NCBI RefSeq assembly: GCF_019279795.1
Contig: NC_056732.1
Coordinates: 178,935,191 to 178,999,190 of the forward strand
Length of the DNA: 64,000 nucleotides
Direction: 5' to 3'
Source: Protopterus annectens
Taxonomy: Eukaryota; Chordata; Ceratodontiformes; Protopteridae
Each line of letters opens with the position of its first letter. Position 1 is the stretch's first letter. Shown here in pieces: positions 10,040 through 20,170 of the stretch. Under the pieces are notes generated by a model that worked only from the letters and a program-made list of their open reading frames with translations, was not told where the DNA came from and searched no databases. The translations under genes were made by a program, and so were the position numbers.

Positions 10040-11528
10040 GCCTGTTTTTACCCCTTTGAAATCTTTCAGGATTAGGTAAGGACCAGTTTTTAGAAGGCCA
10101 ATTCCTGCTGAATCTGGGTGGCTGAACCTGGAGGAAATCTTTGACCGTCTGAACCGATTTTGCTTTTTCCCCGATAGACTTTAACACATCTTTAGCATTA
10201 GCACCAAAAAGCTTGTTCTTTTCCAAGGGTGCATCAAGAAGTTTTGCCTTAACATGATCTGGTAGAGGTTGTTCTTTTAACCATGCATGTCTACGAATGA
10301 CCGCCCCTGTCATAGCTGCCCTACATGAAGCTTCCAATGCATCATATCCACACTGCAGAAAGTGACTGCTGACTTGTTGAGAATTATGTACAGCTTCCTG
10401 CAAAGACTTCCTGTCTAAAGGTTCAGGAGAGGCTAATGTTTTCTGTAAATCATCTAACAGGTAATCCTGATATTGAAACACATGAAAGAGGCAATTCAGA
10501 GCTCTCATAGATAAAGTAGTGGAGGTGTAGACCTTTTTCCCCCATCTCTCTAATGACCTTGCTTCCCTGTTGGAAGGCAAAGGATTTTTGGAGGTGGATG
10601 CTGAAACCCCTTTAGGTCCCTGAGAAATAGTTTCTAAATCAACAGCATGGGCCCTAAAGAAATGGGAATGTGTTTCTGGGACCCTATAATATCTGTCTGG
10701 CTTGGCTGGAGCAGGAGGAAGAGTATCAGGGGTAACACTGGAGTCAGAGTATAGGTCATCCAAAACATCAAGCACGGGAGGTATAGCCAGGGGCCTGTGT
10801 TGGGGCTTTTTAAGGAAGGTTCGAAGGCGCTTTCTGGAATCAGAATATTCCTGGCCTTGCCACTTAAAATGTTCCCTCATGGTATGCAGAACTTCCCCAA
10901 AAGAAATATCCTCAGGAGGGGAGGCCGAGGGGATGGAATCCTCTGCATCAGAGTCCTCATAGGTCTGGAAGAGCTCTTCCTGGCCATCGGAGTGAACAGA
11001 GTCCTCAGAATCTTCATCTGAAGGGATAAGGTCAGAGGGTTCAACCCGGGGCCTCTTATCAGAAGGAGGCTGGGATCCTCTCTCAGGATGGGCCTGTGAA
11101 CCTCTAATCATGGAAATTAAGTCTGCAGCCATAGTCATGATTTGTGTTTCAGGAGTAGGCTGAGGTAAGGCTTTAGCAGTAAGGTGCTTGGTCTTGCTGG
11201 CTGCCTTAGCACGTGTGTAGGCCTTAATAGACATGGCCATAGGAGGCCTAGAAGCTCCACGTGCAGGAGTGACCTTATCTACAGCAATGGTCTCGGGCAT
11301 TTCCTCGGTTTCAGTATCCGGAGGAAAATCTATAACTGGCGTCGGTGTGGCCTCTGGTATCGGTAATGCGGTGTCTTCGGTTCGGAGTGGTGAAATAACC
11401 GTCTCAGGGGGAACCGGAGCACTCGCGGTAGGTTTTGGCGTGGAGTCGGTGGAAGACGCGGGCCGAGGATGTCGGTCCCGGTCTTTTCGTTTCTTAGGAG
11501 TCTGCGATGTCGGAAGTTCCGATGGCAT
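9927..11528 (-). CDS. DIRS gag-like protein (main open part)
   Basis: 533 codons from the first in-frame Met. Seen in order: a basic start (PKKRKDRDRH), a Pro/Thr-rich stretch, an acidic Ser-rich block (about residues 170-205), the motif FGEVLHTMREHF (about 213), a helical region with RRHAWLKEQPLPDHVKAKLL (about 405-425), and an Arg/Gly-rich tail near 490-510 (RRGRGRGQYRGSYRGR) that probably binds nucleic acid. The same frame stays open upstream of this Met through a Cys/His segment to a TAA at 11685-11687, and on the far side of the stop to a Met at 11735. Either this Met is the true start, or the upstream module is joined by readthrough. It ends 113 nt inside the pol frame. Confidence 0.85.
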   Translation of the reverse strand: MPSELPTSQTPKKRKDRDRHPRPASSTDSTPKPTASAPVPPETVISPLRTEDTALPIPEATPTPVIDFPPDTETEEMPETIAVDKVTPARGASRPPMAMSIKAYTRAKAASKTKHLTAKALPQPTPETQIMTMAADLISMIRGSQAHPERGSQPPSDKRPRVEPSDLIPSDEDSEDSVHSDGQEELFQTYEDSDAEDSIPSASPPEDISFGEVLHTMREHFKWQGQEYSDSRKRLRTFLKKPQHRPLAIPPVLDVLDDLYSDSSVTPDTLPPAPAKPDRYYRVPETHSHFFRAHAVDLETISQGPKGVSASTSKNPLPSNREARSLERWGKKVYTSTTLSMRALNCLFHVFQYQDYLLDDLQKTLASPEPLDRKSLQEAVHNSQQVSSHFLQCGYDALEASCRAAMTGAVIRRHAWLKEQPLPDHVKAKLLDAPLEKNKLFGANAKDVLKSIGEKAKSVQTVKDFLQVQPPRFSRNWPSKNWSLPNPERFQRGKNRRGRGRGQYRGSYRGRPWQPANQRSDTGVSPASQGQSQ

Positions 11529-11684
11529 TGTATAAGCAAATTTATCGCCGAAAAAGTCTTCAGCGAACTCCGCCCGGCGCCTGAGAGTGCGATTATTGAA
11601 GCGAGCACAGGCGACACAGGCAGGGACGTCATGGTCTGGGCCAAGGCAAGGAAGACAGTAAGAGTGGAAATCCTTATGAGGTAT

Positions 11685-11735
11685 TTATTTACCACAAGAC
11701 AGACAATTGTTAACTTTTTCAATAATTTCTGACAT
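11685..11735 (-). other. Short gag-start reading frame ending in a conserved TAA (uORF or split gag N-terminus)
   Basis: The Met at 11733-11735 begins MSEIIEKVNNCLSCGK, the first half of the gag Cys/His module, then meets TAA at 11685-11687. The next codons in the same frame read IPHKDFHSYCLPCLGPDH, the second half of the module, and run on into the 533-codon gag. Family 2 copies have CAA (Gln) at this codon. Copy 1b carries the same TAA (50792-50794). Confidence 0.7.
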
Positions 11736-11855
11736 CGGCTGAGGCAAGAAAAGGTCCCCAATGGGGTACTTAGCTTTTTTGATGACTTCGGAATCGAAGA
11801 ATACAGGAGCTGACCGACCGGCACTTGCGAACTGCTTCTGCTTCGGGCACCGCGT

Positions 11856-12036
11856 GGCAAGAAAGACTGAAGAAAATGGCGTCGGCTGATGCTTATATAC
11901 TCCATCCGCTCTGACGTCGGAGAGAAATGCGACATCAGCCGACGTCGGACCCAGACTTTGGAATCCGGCCGACTGAGGGCTGCCTGAGGCAGGACAACCC
12001 ATATGTTATGACTGCAGTTGCATTCTTGAAGGACAT
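11856..12036. repeat. Right inverted terminal repeat of DIRS copy 1a
   Basis: This is the inverted match of the left ITR. It lies upstream of gag on the minus strand and carries the promoter. The last 41 bases reappear inverted in the ICR. Confidence 0.85.
11893..11899 (-). promoter_or_regulatory. TATA box of DIRS copy 1a
   Basis: On the minus strand the sequence GGAGTATATAAGCATC sits about 160 bases upstream of the short gag-start frame (Met at 11735). The same spacing is kept in copy 1b. Confidence 0.6.
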
Positions 12037-13662
12037 CCTCACACAAGTAAAACAACAAACAATAACAAAATTAGAAAAACAAATCACTACCACTAAGACA
12101 GTACAGGGAAGGGAAGGAAAGGAAAAGGTATACTACAGGTCCAAAAGAAAGGGAAAAGAGAGAACAAGTCAGATCTGGTAACTCATCCGTTGAGGAACAG
12201 GTGAAGGAGAACATCAGATCACAATGTTATCAGAGTGAGTGGAACGCTAAGGAAGGGAGTCCTGAAAAGCAGACAGAGCAAAAACTACTACAGCTAGACT
12301 CCTGGGACGTCCAGGCACAATAGACCATCTGTCTATTTCAACGACCCCTACACTCTAGGGCAAATGTGTCCATAGTAGCAGTTGCACCCTTCACTTTCAT
12401 TTGTCAAATCCAGAGGCACATGTCCAGGACTGTTCACCACTGTAGGTGTTATCTGCAAGCTTTGGTGAGTGTTATAGAAAGGCTCATGGGATCCAAGGTC
12501 TGGGACAGCTAAACTCAAACCATCTATTACAGTCCCCTTAGATGTGGTTATTCCAGGCTGCATGTAACAGTCCTAAATTCTGAAGCAAAGCTGCCCTCAG
12601 ACATAGAATTTAGAATCCTGGAATCTGGCCCAGAAGAAGCAATGTGTTCCTGAAGAAGATGATGTGCCTGGGAACCGTTTGTGCCCAGCACGCTGTGAAG
12701 GTAAACATTTGGGAAAATTGCAACAGAGAATTTACAATATTCCCTGTTATTCCCAGGGAATGGAATGATCTGAGCAAAGATTTCTTTGGCACAGTCAGCC
12801 TGAACCAATGTAGCAGCAAGGGCTAGCTATACAAGTAAGGCAAGAACGTGGCTCCCTGTAGTCTCTGGTAAGCAGCAACTTCAGACCTGCATCTGGTGAT
12901 CATCACTGGGGATTAAGTGGGACTGAAATGAAGCATCCAAATTCTGTAAAAACTGGTCTCTTGGGCAATTCTCTAAACTAATTAAAGCATTTTGGAGATT
13001 TGACCAGCACATTCAATTACCTTCTGAAAAGCACAAACGGATGCACTACGACAATTCAAAAGGTTTGTTTGGGCATGAAAGAGTTTAGGCTACTAATATC
13101 TAGAATTGGACATGGTCCTTTGTAATTCTAGATGCCAGACAAGCCTACAATAGTAGAAATAGTACTCTAAACGGTCATCTAATGGGATCTGCTGAATGGT
13201 TCTTTTTAATAGGAGGTTTGAGACCTTCTTTCTTACAACAGTTTTCTGATAAGAGGGTACAGATGGAGTGGGAAGAGTTTTGAAGAGGATTCGATGTACC
13301 CCGGATCCTACTGTCCTTCTCCACCTATCTGTGCTGATAGAAGTGTAAGCAAACAGAGGAAGGCAGACAGACACGTACTGTTTTTTCAGAGTGGGAGAGA
13401 CTCCAGACTTCTGCTGCTGTCCACCAATAAGTGGACCGCAGCCTTATGGGGACTGCTAAGGACTTTTGCTCTGATCTTGCACCCCCCCCCCCCCCAAATA
13501 AAAAGAAAACATGCCGTGATTGTAGAGTTTCATTTTGGTTGCCTTCTGCTGAGACGTAAGCTGTGCAAAGCAAAAAAACATACAGACCTGGTTCCTCTCT
13601 GTTCTAGAAAAATTAAACCATATGCAATGCGGGCAAAAGTTTCACATCCATGGCCAACATTT
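12037..13662. other. No recognisable gene
   Basis: The first 200 bases are A-rich and may be the leader of the interrupted family 3 copy 3b. Beyond that only short chance frames are seen, plus a run of 14 C (about 13482-13495). A faint LINE-like IPREWNDL block near 12760 is too weak to call. Confidence 0.4.
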
Positions 13663-14165
13663 TTTTTTTTTTTTTTTTTTTTTTAACAAGAAACATCTTT
13701 ATTAAATACCACTTATGACATAGGCAATCATATATTTAAATTAAATGAAACCAAGCCATACTGACATAATCCCAGCTGCAGGCATCTTGCATCACAAACC
13801 ATATTGACATAATCCTAGTTCCAAACACTATACATCATTTATATTCTACCCAAATCACTGTCAAACATTACATAGCTCATTCAAGTCCTCCCTTATTTTA
13901 AACCTCTTTCCTCCCCCGTATGTACTGTTCCCACAATTGCCATTTTTTGCTATACAATTTGCTTGTAGCCTTTTTTTTTATCGCAGTTCTAGTTGTTTTA
14001 TTTCTGTTACTATATTCACTACATTTAGTACAGCTGGTTTAGACTTTGATTTCCATTTTCTAGTAATTGCTTTTTTTTTTTGCAGCCACCATAATTAGAC
14101 TCAGCAAGGGCTTACTATGTCTAGTCAATTCCGATTCCGTAACATAGTTCAGAAAAAAACATTTC
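13663..14165 (-). mobile_element. L1/Tx1-like LINE, 3' end with poly(A) tail
   Basis: The plus-strand T run at 13663-13684 is the poly(A) tail of a minus-strand retroposon, preceded on that strand by AATAAA (AATAAAGATG). Upstream, a minus-strand frame near 14130-13990 reads LLSLIMVAAKKKAITRKWK, then VVNIVTEIKQLE, then a stop. This resembles the C-terminal tail of L1-clade ORF2. The rest of the element is absent (5' truncation). Confidence 0.6.
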
Positions 14166-14199
14166 CCTAGTTACACCAATTTGCTCATCCAGTATCTCT

Positions 14200-15150
14200 G
14201 ACACAGTAGTCTAAAGGGAATGTGCAGTAACTCAGACCTGGTTCAAGTCTCCAGAGAGCACCCCTGCAACACCAAGCTACAACGCTTACCACACTATTCG
14301 GCCACCAAACCAGGACCGAAACACTAAAGGTGGAGGACTGTCCATATTCACCAAGGATATTCACACCACCAGGCTTAGTTGCCCAACACAATGCATCTGA
14401 AATTCTCCAGATGCAACTAACACTAGGTAAGACTGCAATCCAAATTGCAGCTTGCTACAGATCCCCCCACCATGCCCCAAGATTCTCACTACACCTTTCT
14501 AAACATACTGGAAAATATTAAGATACAACCAAACATCCTAATACTGGGAGATTTCAACTACCCTGCCATTAACTGGGAAAACTACTCGTGCACCAACACC
14601 TTTGCCCAATGGTTCTTGGAATTCATAAATTCCAACGCCCTGGATCAACTAATCCATAGTCCCACCAGGGGCTCAAATATCCTAGACCTGGTCATTGCCA
14701 ACATGGGAAATCGATGCGCCACACCTATGGTCACCCCCTCGTTGGTCAGGTCTGACCATAAGATAATCACCCTTAACATCCACATCCCACCCCACCCACC
14801 AGTAAGGAAACATCCATAAAAAACTTCTCCAAAGCCAACTTCTTGCTACTCAAGTCAGAAGTGACAAACTTCATGACACCCATGCAGACGGGAACTGAAA
14901 GTTCAAGTGCTGAATCCTACACTAAGGCACTGTACGAGCACATCCACTCATGCATGAATCGTGCCATCCCAAATAGAACCAAGATGCTCCCCTACAAAAA
15001 CAGGAAGCTAATCCGGTGGTCCCCTGCCATGAACAAACTTTACAACAAAAGGAAGAAACTGTTGCAGAAAAGAGCAAAATCACAGGATGCAAAAAACTCC
15101 CTTATTAGCCTCAGTAAGAAGCTGAGATCCCTCACAAAATCCTCCAAGAG
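14200..15150 (+). pseudogene. L2/CR1-like LINE, endonuclease region, broken
   Basis: Translated blocks give an apurinic/apyrimidinic endonuclease: TWFKSPEST and KGGGLSIFTKDIHTT (14240-14380), ILILGDFNYPAINWE (about 14550), and LIHSPTRGSNILDLVIAN then SDHKIITLNI (14650-14780). The downstream block (14843-15150) matches the linker before reverse transcriptase (Arg/Lys-rich, MNKLYNKRKKLLQKRAK). Several frames are used. It stops where the family 2 DIRS fragment begins at about 15151, so the reverse transcriptase is missing here. Confidence 0.7.
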
Positions 15151-15874
15151 GAATCAGAGGAAATGGAAACCTGATCTGAAGATTCATATTCTGTCTCTTT
15201 CCTAGGCCTCATCGGGTGGGGGATGGGAACCCCTGATCAAAGTAATTAGGTCTTCGGCCATTTTAAGCATCTGTTTTTTAGGCATGGAGGCCTGTCCAGG
15301 AGAATGTTGTACTTGTTTCTGTGTCTTTAGAGGTGCTTTAGTCTTTGCCTTTGAAGCTGATGTTGTTTTCACATATAGCTGTGTAGGCCTGAAAACACCC
15401 TCAGAAGCAGATGCCTGCTCAGCGGCTCCGGACCCATCTGAGGGAATAGTTTCCGAGTGCCCAACACCTTGAGTTTCCAGCAGCCTAGTCGGCTCCACGT
15501 GGGAGTCAGAAGCGGCCTGTGGCTCTGAAGTAGCAGGTGTCGGGGGCTGCGAAAGCACCTCACTGAGAACCGGCAACAGGCCTAGCGGAAGCCTCATCAT
15601 CGGTTTTGGACCTCGGATGCCTGTCCTTTTCTTTGCATCTTTTATAAACTCCGGTAGTCGGCTGTTTTGATGGTATTATATAATTAAATCTTCTGCCAAA
15701 GTAATGAAATGCAAAATTGTACAGAAGCTTAATAGTGCGTTGGTTAAATCTAGCACAAAACCGACAACTAGCAACGTCATGGTCAGGGCCTAGGCAAGGA
15801 ATACAGTAAGAATGAAAATCCTTATGAAGTATTTGCTTCCCACAAGAAATACAATTATTAACTTTTTCGGACAT
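15151..15874 (-). pseudogene. DIRS gag-like protein, family 2 copy 2b, N-terminal fragment
   Basis: It starts MSEKVNNCISCGKQ at 15874, followed by FHSYCIPCLGPDH and CRFC, the complete Cys/His module without an internal stop. The frame then shifts (near 15600) into the Ser/Pro-rich segment with PVLSEVLSQPPTPATSEPQ. It is cut by the junction with LINE sequence at about 15151. It differs from copy 2a at many positions but has the same motif order. Confidence 0.65.
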
Positions 15875-16048
15875 CAGTCTGGAGCAAGAAAAAAGTTTCC
15901 CCAACGGGGTACTTAGCTTTAATGAAGACTTCGGCTCTGAAATTCGAACATGAAAATATCAGGAGTCGGCCGACTGGCACTTGCAAACTGCTTTTGCTTC
16001 AGGCACCGCGCGGAAAGAAAGACTGGAGAAAATGGCACCAGCTGCATC

Positions 16049-16055
16049 TTTTATA
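16049..16055 (-). promoter_or_regulatory. TATA box in DIRS family 2b terminal repeat
   Basis: The minus-strand sequence GGGGTATAAAAGATGC is identical to the motif at 1739-1745 and in the same place relative to gag. Confidence 0.55.
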
Positions 16056-16385
16056 CCCCTGGCACACTGACGTCAGGGAGGAGGCGACAGCCACCAACAC
16101 CGGACCAGGACTTTGGAATTCAGGCCGACTGCGGGTAACCTGCCAGCAGGATAACCCAATTGTAATGACTGCAACAATGAAACACGATGAACATCCAGCC
16201 TCAGCAAGAGAAACAAATTGCACTTACACAGAGGCAGAGTCCTATTTTTGTAACATTGGATTGGTCTGTGAATGTCCATACAGTACAGTAAACAATTCTC
16301 CAAAATCTCATAAGCTGGAAAGAAAACAATGGCCCAATTCAAGTTTGGTTCACAGGAGATTATTATGCTAATGGCTTAAGAACTC

Positions 16386-16796
16386 TTACAAGCCTAACCA
16401 ATATAACCTAATTTTACCCAATATATGTCCCCTAGAGACAAGAGGATGGCATGGATTTGTGCCTATGTGTTTAGTATCTTGCAGTTTGCCCCTGTCCATA
16501 AGGAAAGTAGGTACTACCCCAGATGTGAATTTTGATTTCCCCATCCATTGATCAAAACTGCATTTGAAGAGGTCCAGGGAAGAGCTCTGCTTAATGTGAA
16601 CAGGAAGTGTGTTCCAAAGAAGGGGAAATCTCTGAGACATGCATCTGTTTCTCCAGCACTGAACTGTATCCAGCTTAGGCATTAGAAAGAGGTGGGCCTC
16701 AGGGAAACTCTTTGTAAAGACCAAACATAGATACTTGACAGAAAGTTCCCAGAGCTGCTGTGCTCTCTTAACTGAAGTAACACAAAATAAAAGCAA
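16386..16796 (-). pseudogene. LINE (CR1/L2-like) reverse-transcriptase C-terminal fragment
   Basis: A 136-codon open frame holds the signature of LINE C-termini: RCMSQRFPLLWNTLPVHIKQ then SLDLFKCSFDQWM, the F-x-R-x4-WN-x-LP and FK-x3-D-x-W pattern. No catalytic YADD is included. It lies between a DIRS terminus and a DIRS ITR, on the strand opposite to the LINE fragment at 14200-15150, so it is a different insertion. Confidence 0.55.
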
Positions 16797-16910
16797 AGTT
16801 TTCCAAGAAAGAAACCTGGAATTCTGTCAATGCAGCTAGTTCAAATTGAGGAAATGTTCCATCATAAACTAAAGAAGCAAAGTCCCTCCTCTGATGGTCA
16901 AACAAAAAAA

Positions 16911-17160
16911 ATTATGTCTTACCATAACGTTCCATCTGTGTTGTTGATCTTCGATCATTCATTACTGATGGGTTATTGATTTCGTCCTCGGAACCAAGCC
17001 GGCCAAATATCAAGCTCGCGTCAGCCAAAAACTCTCAAGCCAAGGTCCTAACCAGAATGCTCTGCTCCGTTACCTCAGATCGAGTTTGCAAGTTGACAGA
17101 CAAAAGTAGAGGCTACGTCTGGTCGTAACAGACCTACAATAAAGGAGTATATGAGATCAA
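16911..17160. repeat. Left inverted terminal repeat of DIRS copy 3c
   Basis: It starts near TTATGTCTTACCATAACG. It pairs with the right ITR beyond the nested insertion (31886-32172), and its first 50 bases reappear inverted in the ICR. A similar repeat starts copy 3d at 34583. Confidence 0.8.
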
Positions 17161-17197
17161 CCAGGAACCTCCGGAGGGGTATGGAGGGTGGGAAGTA

Positions 17198-17300
17198 ATG
17201 AATGAACAAAGATCAACAACACAGATGGTACATTATGGTAAGACATAACTTTTATATCTGATGTTGTTAATCTTCATTCATTCCTTACTTATGGGACAGA
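17198..17300. repeat. Internal complementary region (ICR) of DIRS copy 3c
   Basis: The first half (to GGTAAGACATAA) is the reverse complement of the left outer end. The second half (from ATATCTGATGTTGTTAATC) is the reverse complement of the right outer end at 32140-32172. The matching partner for the second half is 14.8 kb away, across the Penelope insertion, which proves the two parts are one element. Confidence 0.8.
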
Positions 17301-17304
17301 GTCC

Positions 17305-18240
17305 CCGGCTACCTGTCTCCCTGGGTGGCTCTCATGGAAGGACATTCCTGAGCACCATGGAGCCAGAATAAGCTCTACCTCTGGAGGCCAAGTCCAATTT
17401 GTAATGAAGATTAAAGGTATGAGGTTTGGCTCAAGTTGCAGCTGAGCAAGTATCATTGAGGGAAGCCTTAGCATGGAAAGCTCCTGAAATTGCCATAGAC
17501 CTTGTAGAATGTGCTTTCACTCTGTGAGGTAAGGTGACATTGTTTTTGTTACTCAACCATGAAGCCAATGTAACTTTTGAGACAGGATAACCTCATCTTG
17601 GTCTAGAAAAAGCCAGAAATAGTTAGTCTGATTTACGGGTAGATTTTGTTCTATCCAGATAAAATCGTATTTGCCTATGAACATCCAAGGAGTGCATGCA
17701 ATACTCTCCCTTGTTAGAGTGGTTAGGAAAGAATACTGGAAGGTCAGCAGATTGGTAGATGGACCACTGTGACACCACTTTTGGTAAAAAGGAAGAATTA
17801 GTTCTTAGTGATACCCTATCCTTATGGAAGATAAGATAGGGAGGTTTGATGCATAAGGTTTGAAATTCTGACAAGTGTCTTGCCGATGTAATTGCAATCA
17901 GAAAAAGTTTTCCAAGAGAGATATTTTACATCACATGAAGACGCAGGTTCAAAGGGGGGAGCTGTTAGAGCTTGCAGAACCAAGGCCAAATCCCAAGGTT
18001 GTACCGGTTCTCTAAAGGGAGGTTTTAAGTGAAGAACCCCCTTCAAGAAAGTTTTACAGAAAATATGTGACATAAGCGAAGAATCCTGAAAACCAATGTG
18101 GAAATTTGAAATGGCAGCTAAATGCACATGAATAGTAGAGGCAGACACCCCAGAATGGAAAAGATGTGAGAAGTAATCCAAAACCACCGAAACTGGGGCT
18201 GACAAGGGGTCTAAATTGTTTATTCGTTGCCCATAGAGAA
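17305..18240 (-). pseudogene. DIRS tyrosine recombinase, family 3 copy 3c, frameshifted
   Basis: The N-terminal SAM-like part is at 17822-18205 (SAPVSVVLDYFSHLFHSGVS, then LKGVLHLKPPFREP, then LTAPPFEPASS). The catalytic part is at 17623-17874 (YLIFHKDRVSLRTNSSFLPK, LDVHRQIRFYLDRTK). The C-terminal tail with HYKLD is at 17305-17480. The region expected to carry the first catalytic Arg reads IGKTLVRISNL, in place of SARRVSEL. At least two frameshifts are present, so it is inactive. Confidence 0.75.
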
Positions 18241-20170
18241 AACCTTTTTCATTTATTGAGATAGATTAGTCTGGTGGACAATTTAGGAGATGCAATAAGA
18301 ATACTGTGCACAGGGGATGAGAGGTTTTCCTGCCTGGCAATCATTGGAAGTGGAGAAACCAAGCTGTCAGTTTCAGGATTGTTAGATTGGGGTGAGTCAG
18401 ACCCTGCGGATGGGAGATAAACGTTGGGGATGGATTGAGGATCCACAGTTGATCTAGCAGGTGAGGCCAGAGGAAGGGGAACCAGACTTGCAAAGACCAA
18501 TATGGAGCAATGAGGATCACTTTGCTTTTCAACTGTCGTGCTTTCTTCAGAAATTGGGAGAGGAAGAGGGAAGAGGAGGATAAGCATAAAGTAGACCAGA
18601 GGACCAAGCGTGGACTAGAGCATCTCTCCATGACTGTCCCTGAGGGGGGATCAGGGCAAAATAGTTGCTGCACTTGTAGTTGGTTGGGGAGGCGAAAAGG
18701 TCGCAGCAAGGTTGCCCCCAGCGGTTGAAGATTCTTGCCGCTATCATAGGGACCACTCGTGAGGTTGTAGAATGCACCTGCTCAATTTGTCCGCTAACAT
18801 GTTGGAGCTCCCAGGAATGTGCATTGCAATTAGAAAGCGGTTGGAAGCTATTGCCCATTGCCATATTCTCAAGGCCTCTCAGCATAACAGCTATGATCTG
18901 GCACCCCCTTGATTGTTGATGTACCAGACCACTGACGTTGTCTGACTGGATCGCAATAATTCCTGACTGAAGGATGGAATGAAATGCTTGCAACGCTAGT
19001 AGCACCCCCCTCATTTCCAGGACATTGATATGCAAAAGGGCCTCTGTCTCCGACCAGGTGCCTTGAACAAGAGTTTCCCTGACATAGACCCCCACCCCCA
19101 CCCCATCAGGGAGGCTTCAGTGGTCACCGTGGCTTTTGGCTGATGGGGGCTGAAGGGGCGAGACCATTGTTGGGGATTTTGAGACGTCCACCAGAATAAA
19201 TCTTACTTGCATCTCAGCATTACACTTGTTTGAAAAGACAAAAGATGTTGCAGAGGGTACCACTGAGTGAGAAGTAACCACTGAGGGAGCCTCATGTGGA
19301 ACCTGCCTAGAGGAACAATGGTGATCGAGGCTGCCATTGACCCCAAGAGTTGGGAGTATAGATCGAGCGGGAGATTTGTGGTGACAGAGCAGCAGTTGAA
19401 CCTGTTGCCTTATTCTTTGAAGCCTGTGGTCCTGAAGAGATGCTGTGCAATTTCTCATGTCCAACAGTACCCCCATGAATTCCAAAGACTGAGATGGGGT
19501 CATGTTAGATTTTTCCCAGTTTATAGTGATTCCCAGGCATTGTGCTGTGAGGGGAGTGTAGTGCAGGGAATCTTCCAGTAGAAGCTTGGTGGGGGTGGGG
19601 GGTGAGGAGCCAGTCTAGATATGGAAATGCCTGGAATCCTTGAAGTCACAAGTGAGCGATAACCACTGCCATTCATTTGGTGAACACTCTGGGGGCTGTA
19701 GACAGACCTAAGGGCAGAGCTCAAAATTGGTAGTGACTTGCTCCTATGCGGAAGCGGAGGCATTTTCTTAAGCATTTGCCCATTTTTATGTGGTAATATG
19801 CATCTTGAAGATCTACAGAGCACATCCAATAGTCTTCCTCCAGGAGAGGAAGGACAGACTGAATCGTGACCATCCGGAATTTCTCTGTTTTTACAAATTT
19901 GTTCAGCTTGCTGAGATCCAGAATTGGTCTCCAGTCCTCTGTCTTTTTTGGCACTAAAATGAACCTGGAGTAAAAACTGGATCGTATCTTGTCTGGGGAG
20001 ATTGTCTGGATGACTTTTTTTGTAGCAGCTTTTGAATTTCGTGTGCTGCTGCTTCCTTTTGACTGGGTGGAACGGGTAATAATCTGGATGAGGTTGGACA
20101 AAGACGGAACGGATGTGATAGCCTCTGGATATTATCCGTTGTACCCAAGAGTCTGTGGTTATATTTCACC
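18241..20170 (-). pseudogene. DIRS reverse transcriptase and RNase H, family 3 copy 3c, frameshifted
   Basis: RT blocks: FILVPKKTEDWRPILDLSKL and SVDLQDAYYHIKMGK (19721-20101), then a frame change, then GLSTAPRVFTKW-like sequence and a YLDW where YLDD is expected (about 19620), so a catalytic Asp is lost. RNase H and the linker to the recombinase occupy 18249-19101 (ETEALLHINVLEMRGVLLAL, IQSDNVSGLVHQQS, CDLFASP). The architecture equals that of the intact pol at 6983-10039, with clearly different sequence, which supports a separate family. Confidence 0.75.

Larger units (their letters stand above)
6460..12036 (-). mobile_element. DIRS1-like retrotransposon, family 1 copy 1a, structurally complete
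   Basis: The element is 5577 bp. On the minus strand the order is right ITR with promoter, gag, RT-RNaseH-tyrosine recombinase, ICR, left ITR. This is the classical DIRS1 layout. Ends were placed by comparing both family 1 copies: the left end starts AGTACAG and the right end finishes GAAGGACAT. The ICR joins exactly these two ends, as a circular intermediate would. There is no target duplication. Gag downstream of one TAA and the whole pol frame are open, so this is one of the youngest elements in the window. Confidence 0.9.
15151..16194 (-). mobile_element. DIRS-like retrotransposon, family 2 copy 2b (gag 5' part and terminus)
   Basis: The gag start, leader and terminal repeat are present; everything past the acidic gag block is missing. 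The left edge is not a terminal repeat but a direct join to the LINE, so it is a deletion junction. The right end GATGAACAT matches copy 2a. Confidence 0.7.

Noticed and set aside
11330..12058. 242-codon minus-strand frame through the DIRS terminal repeat and leader
   Set aside because: It runs through the promoter and ITR and overlaps the gag start in another frame; best explained as a shadow of gag.
12644..12826. Possible LINE C-terminus (IPREWNDLS)
   Set aside because: One short match only; no neighbouring LINE blocks in any frame.
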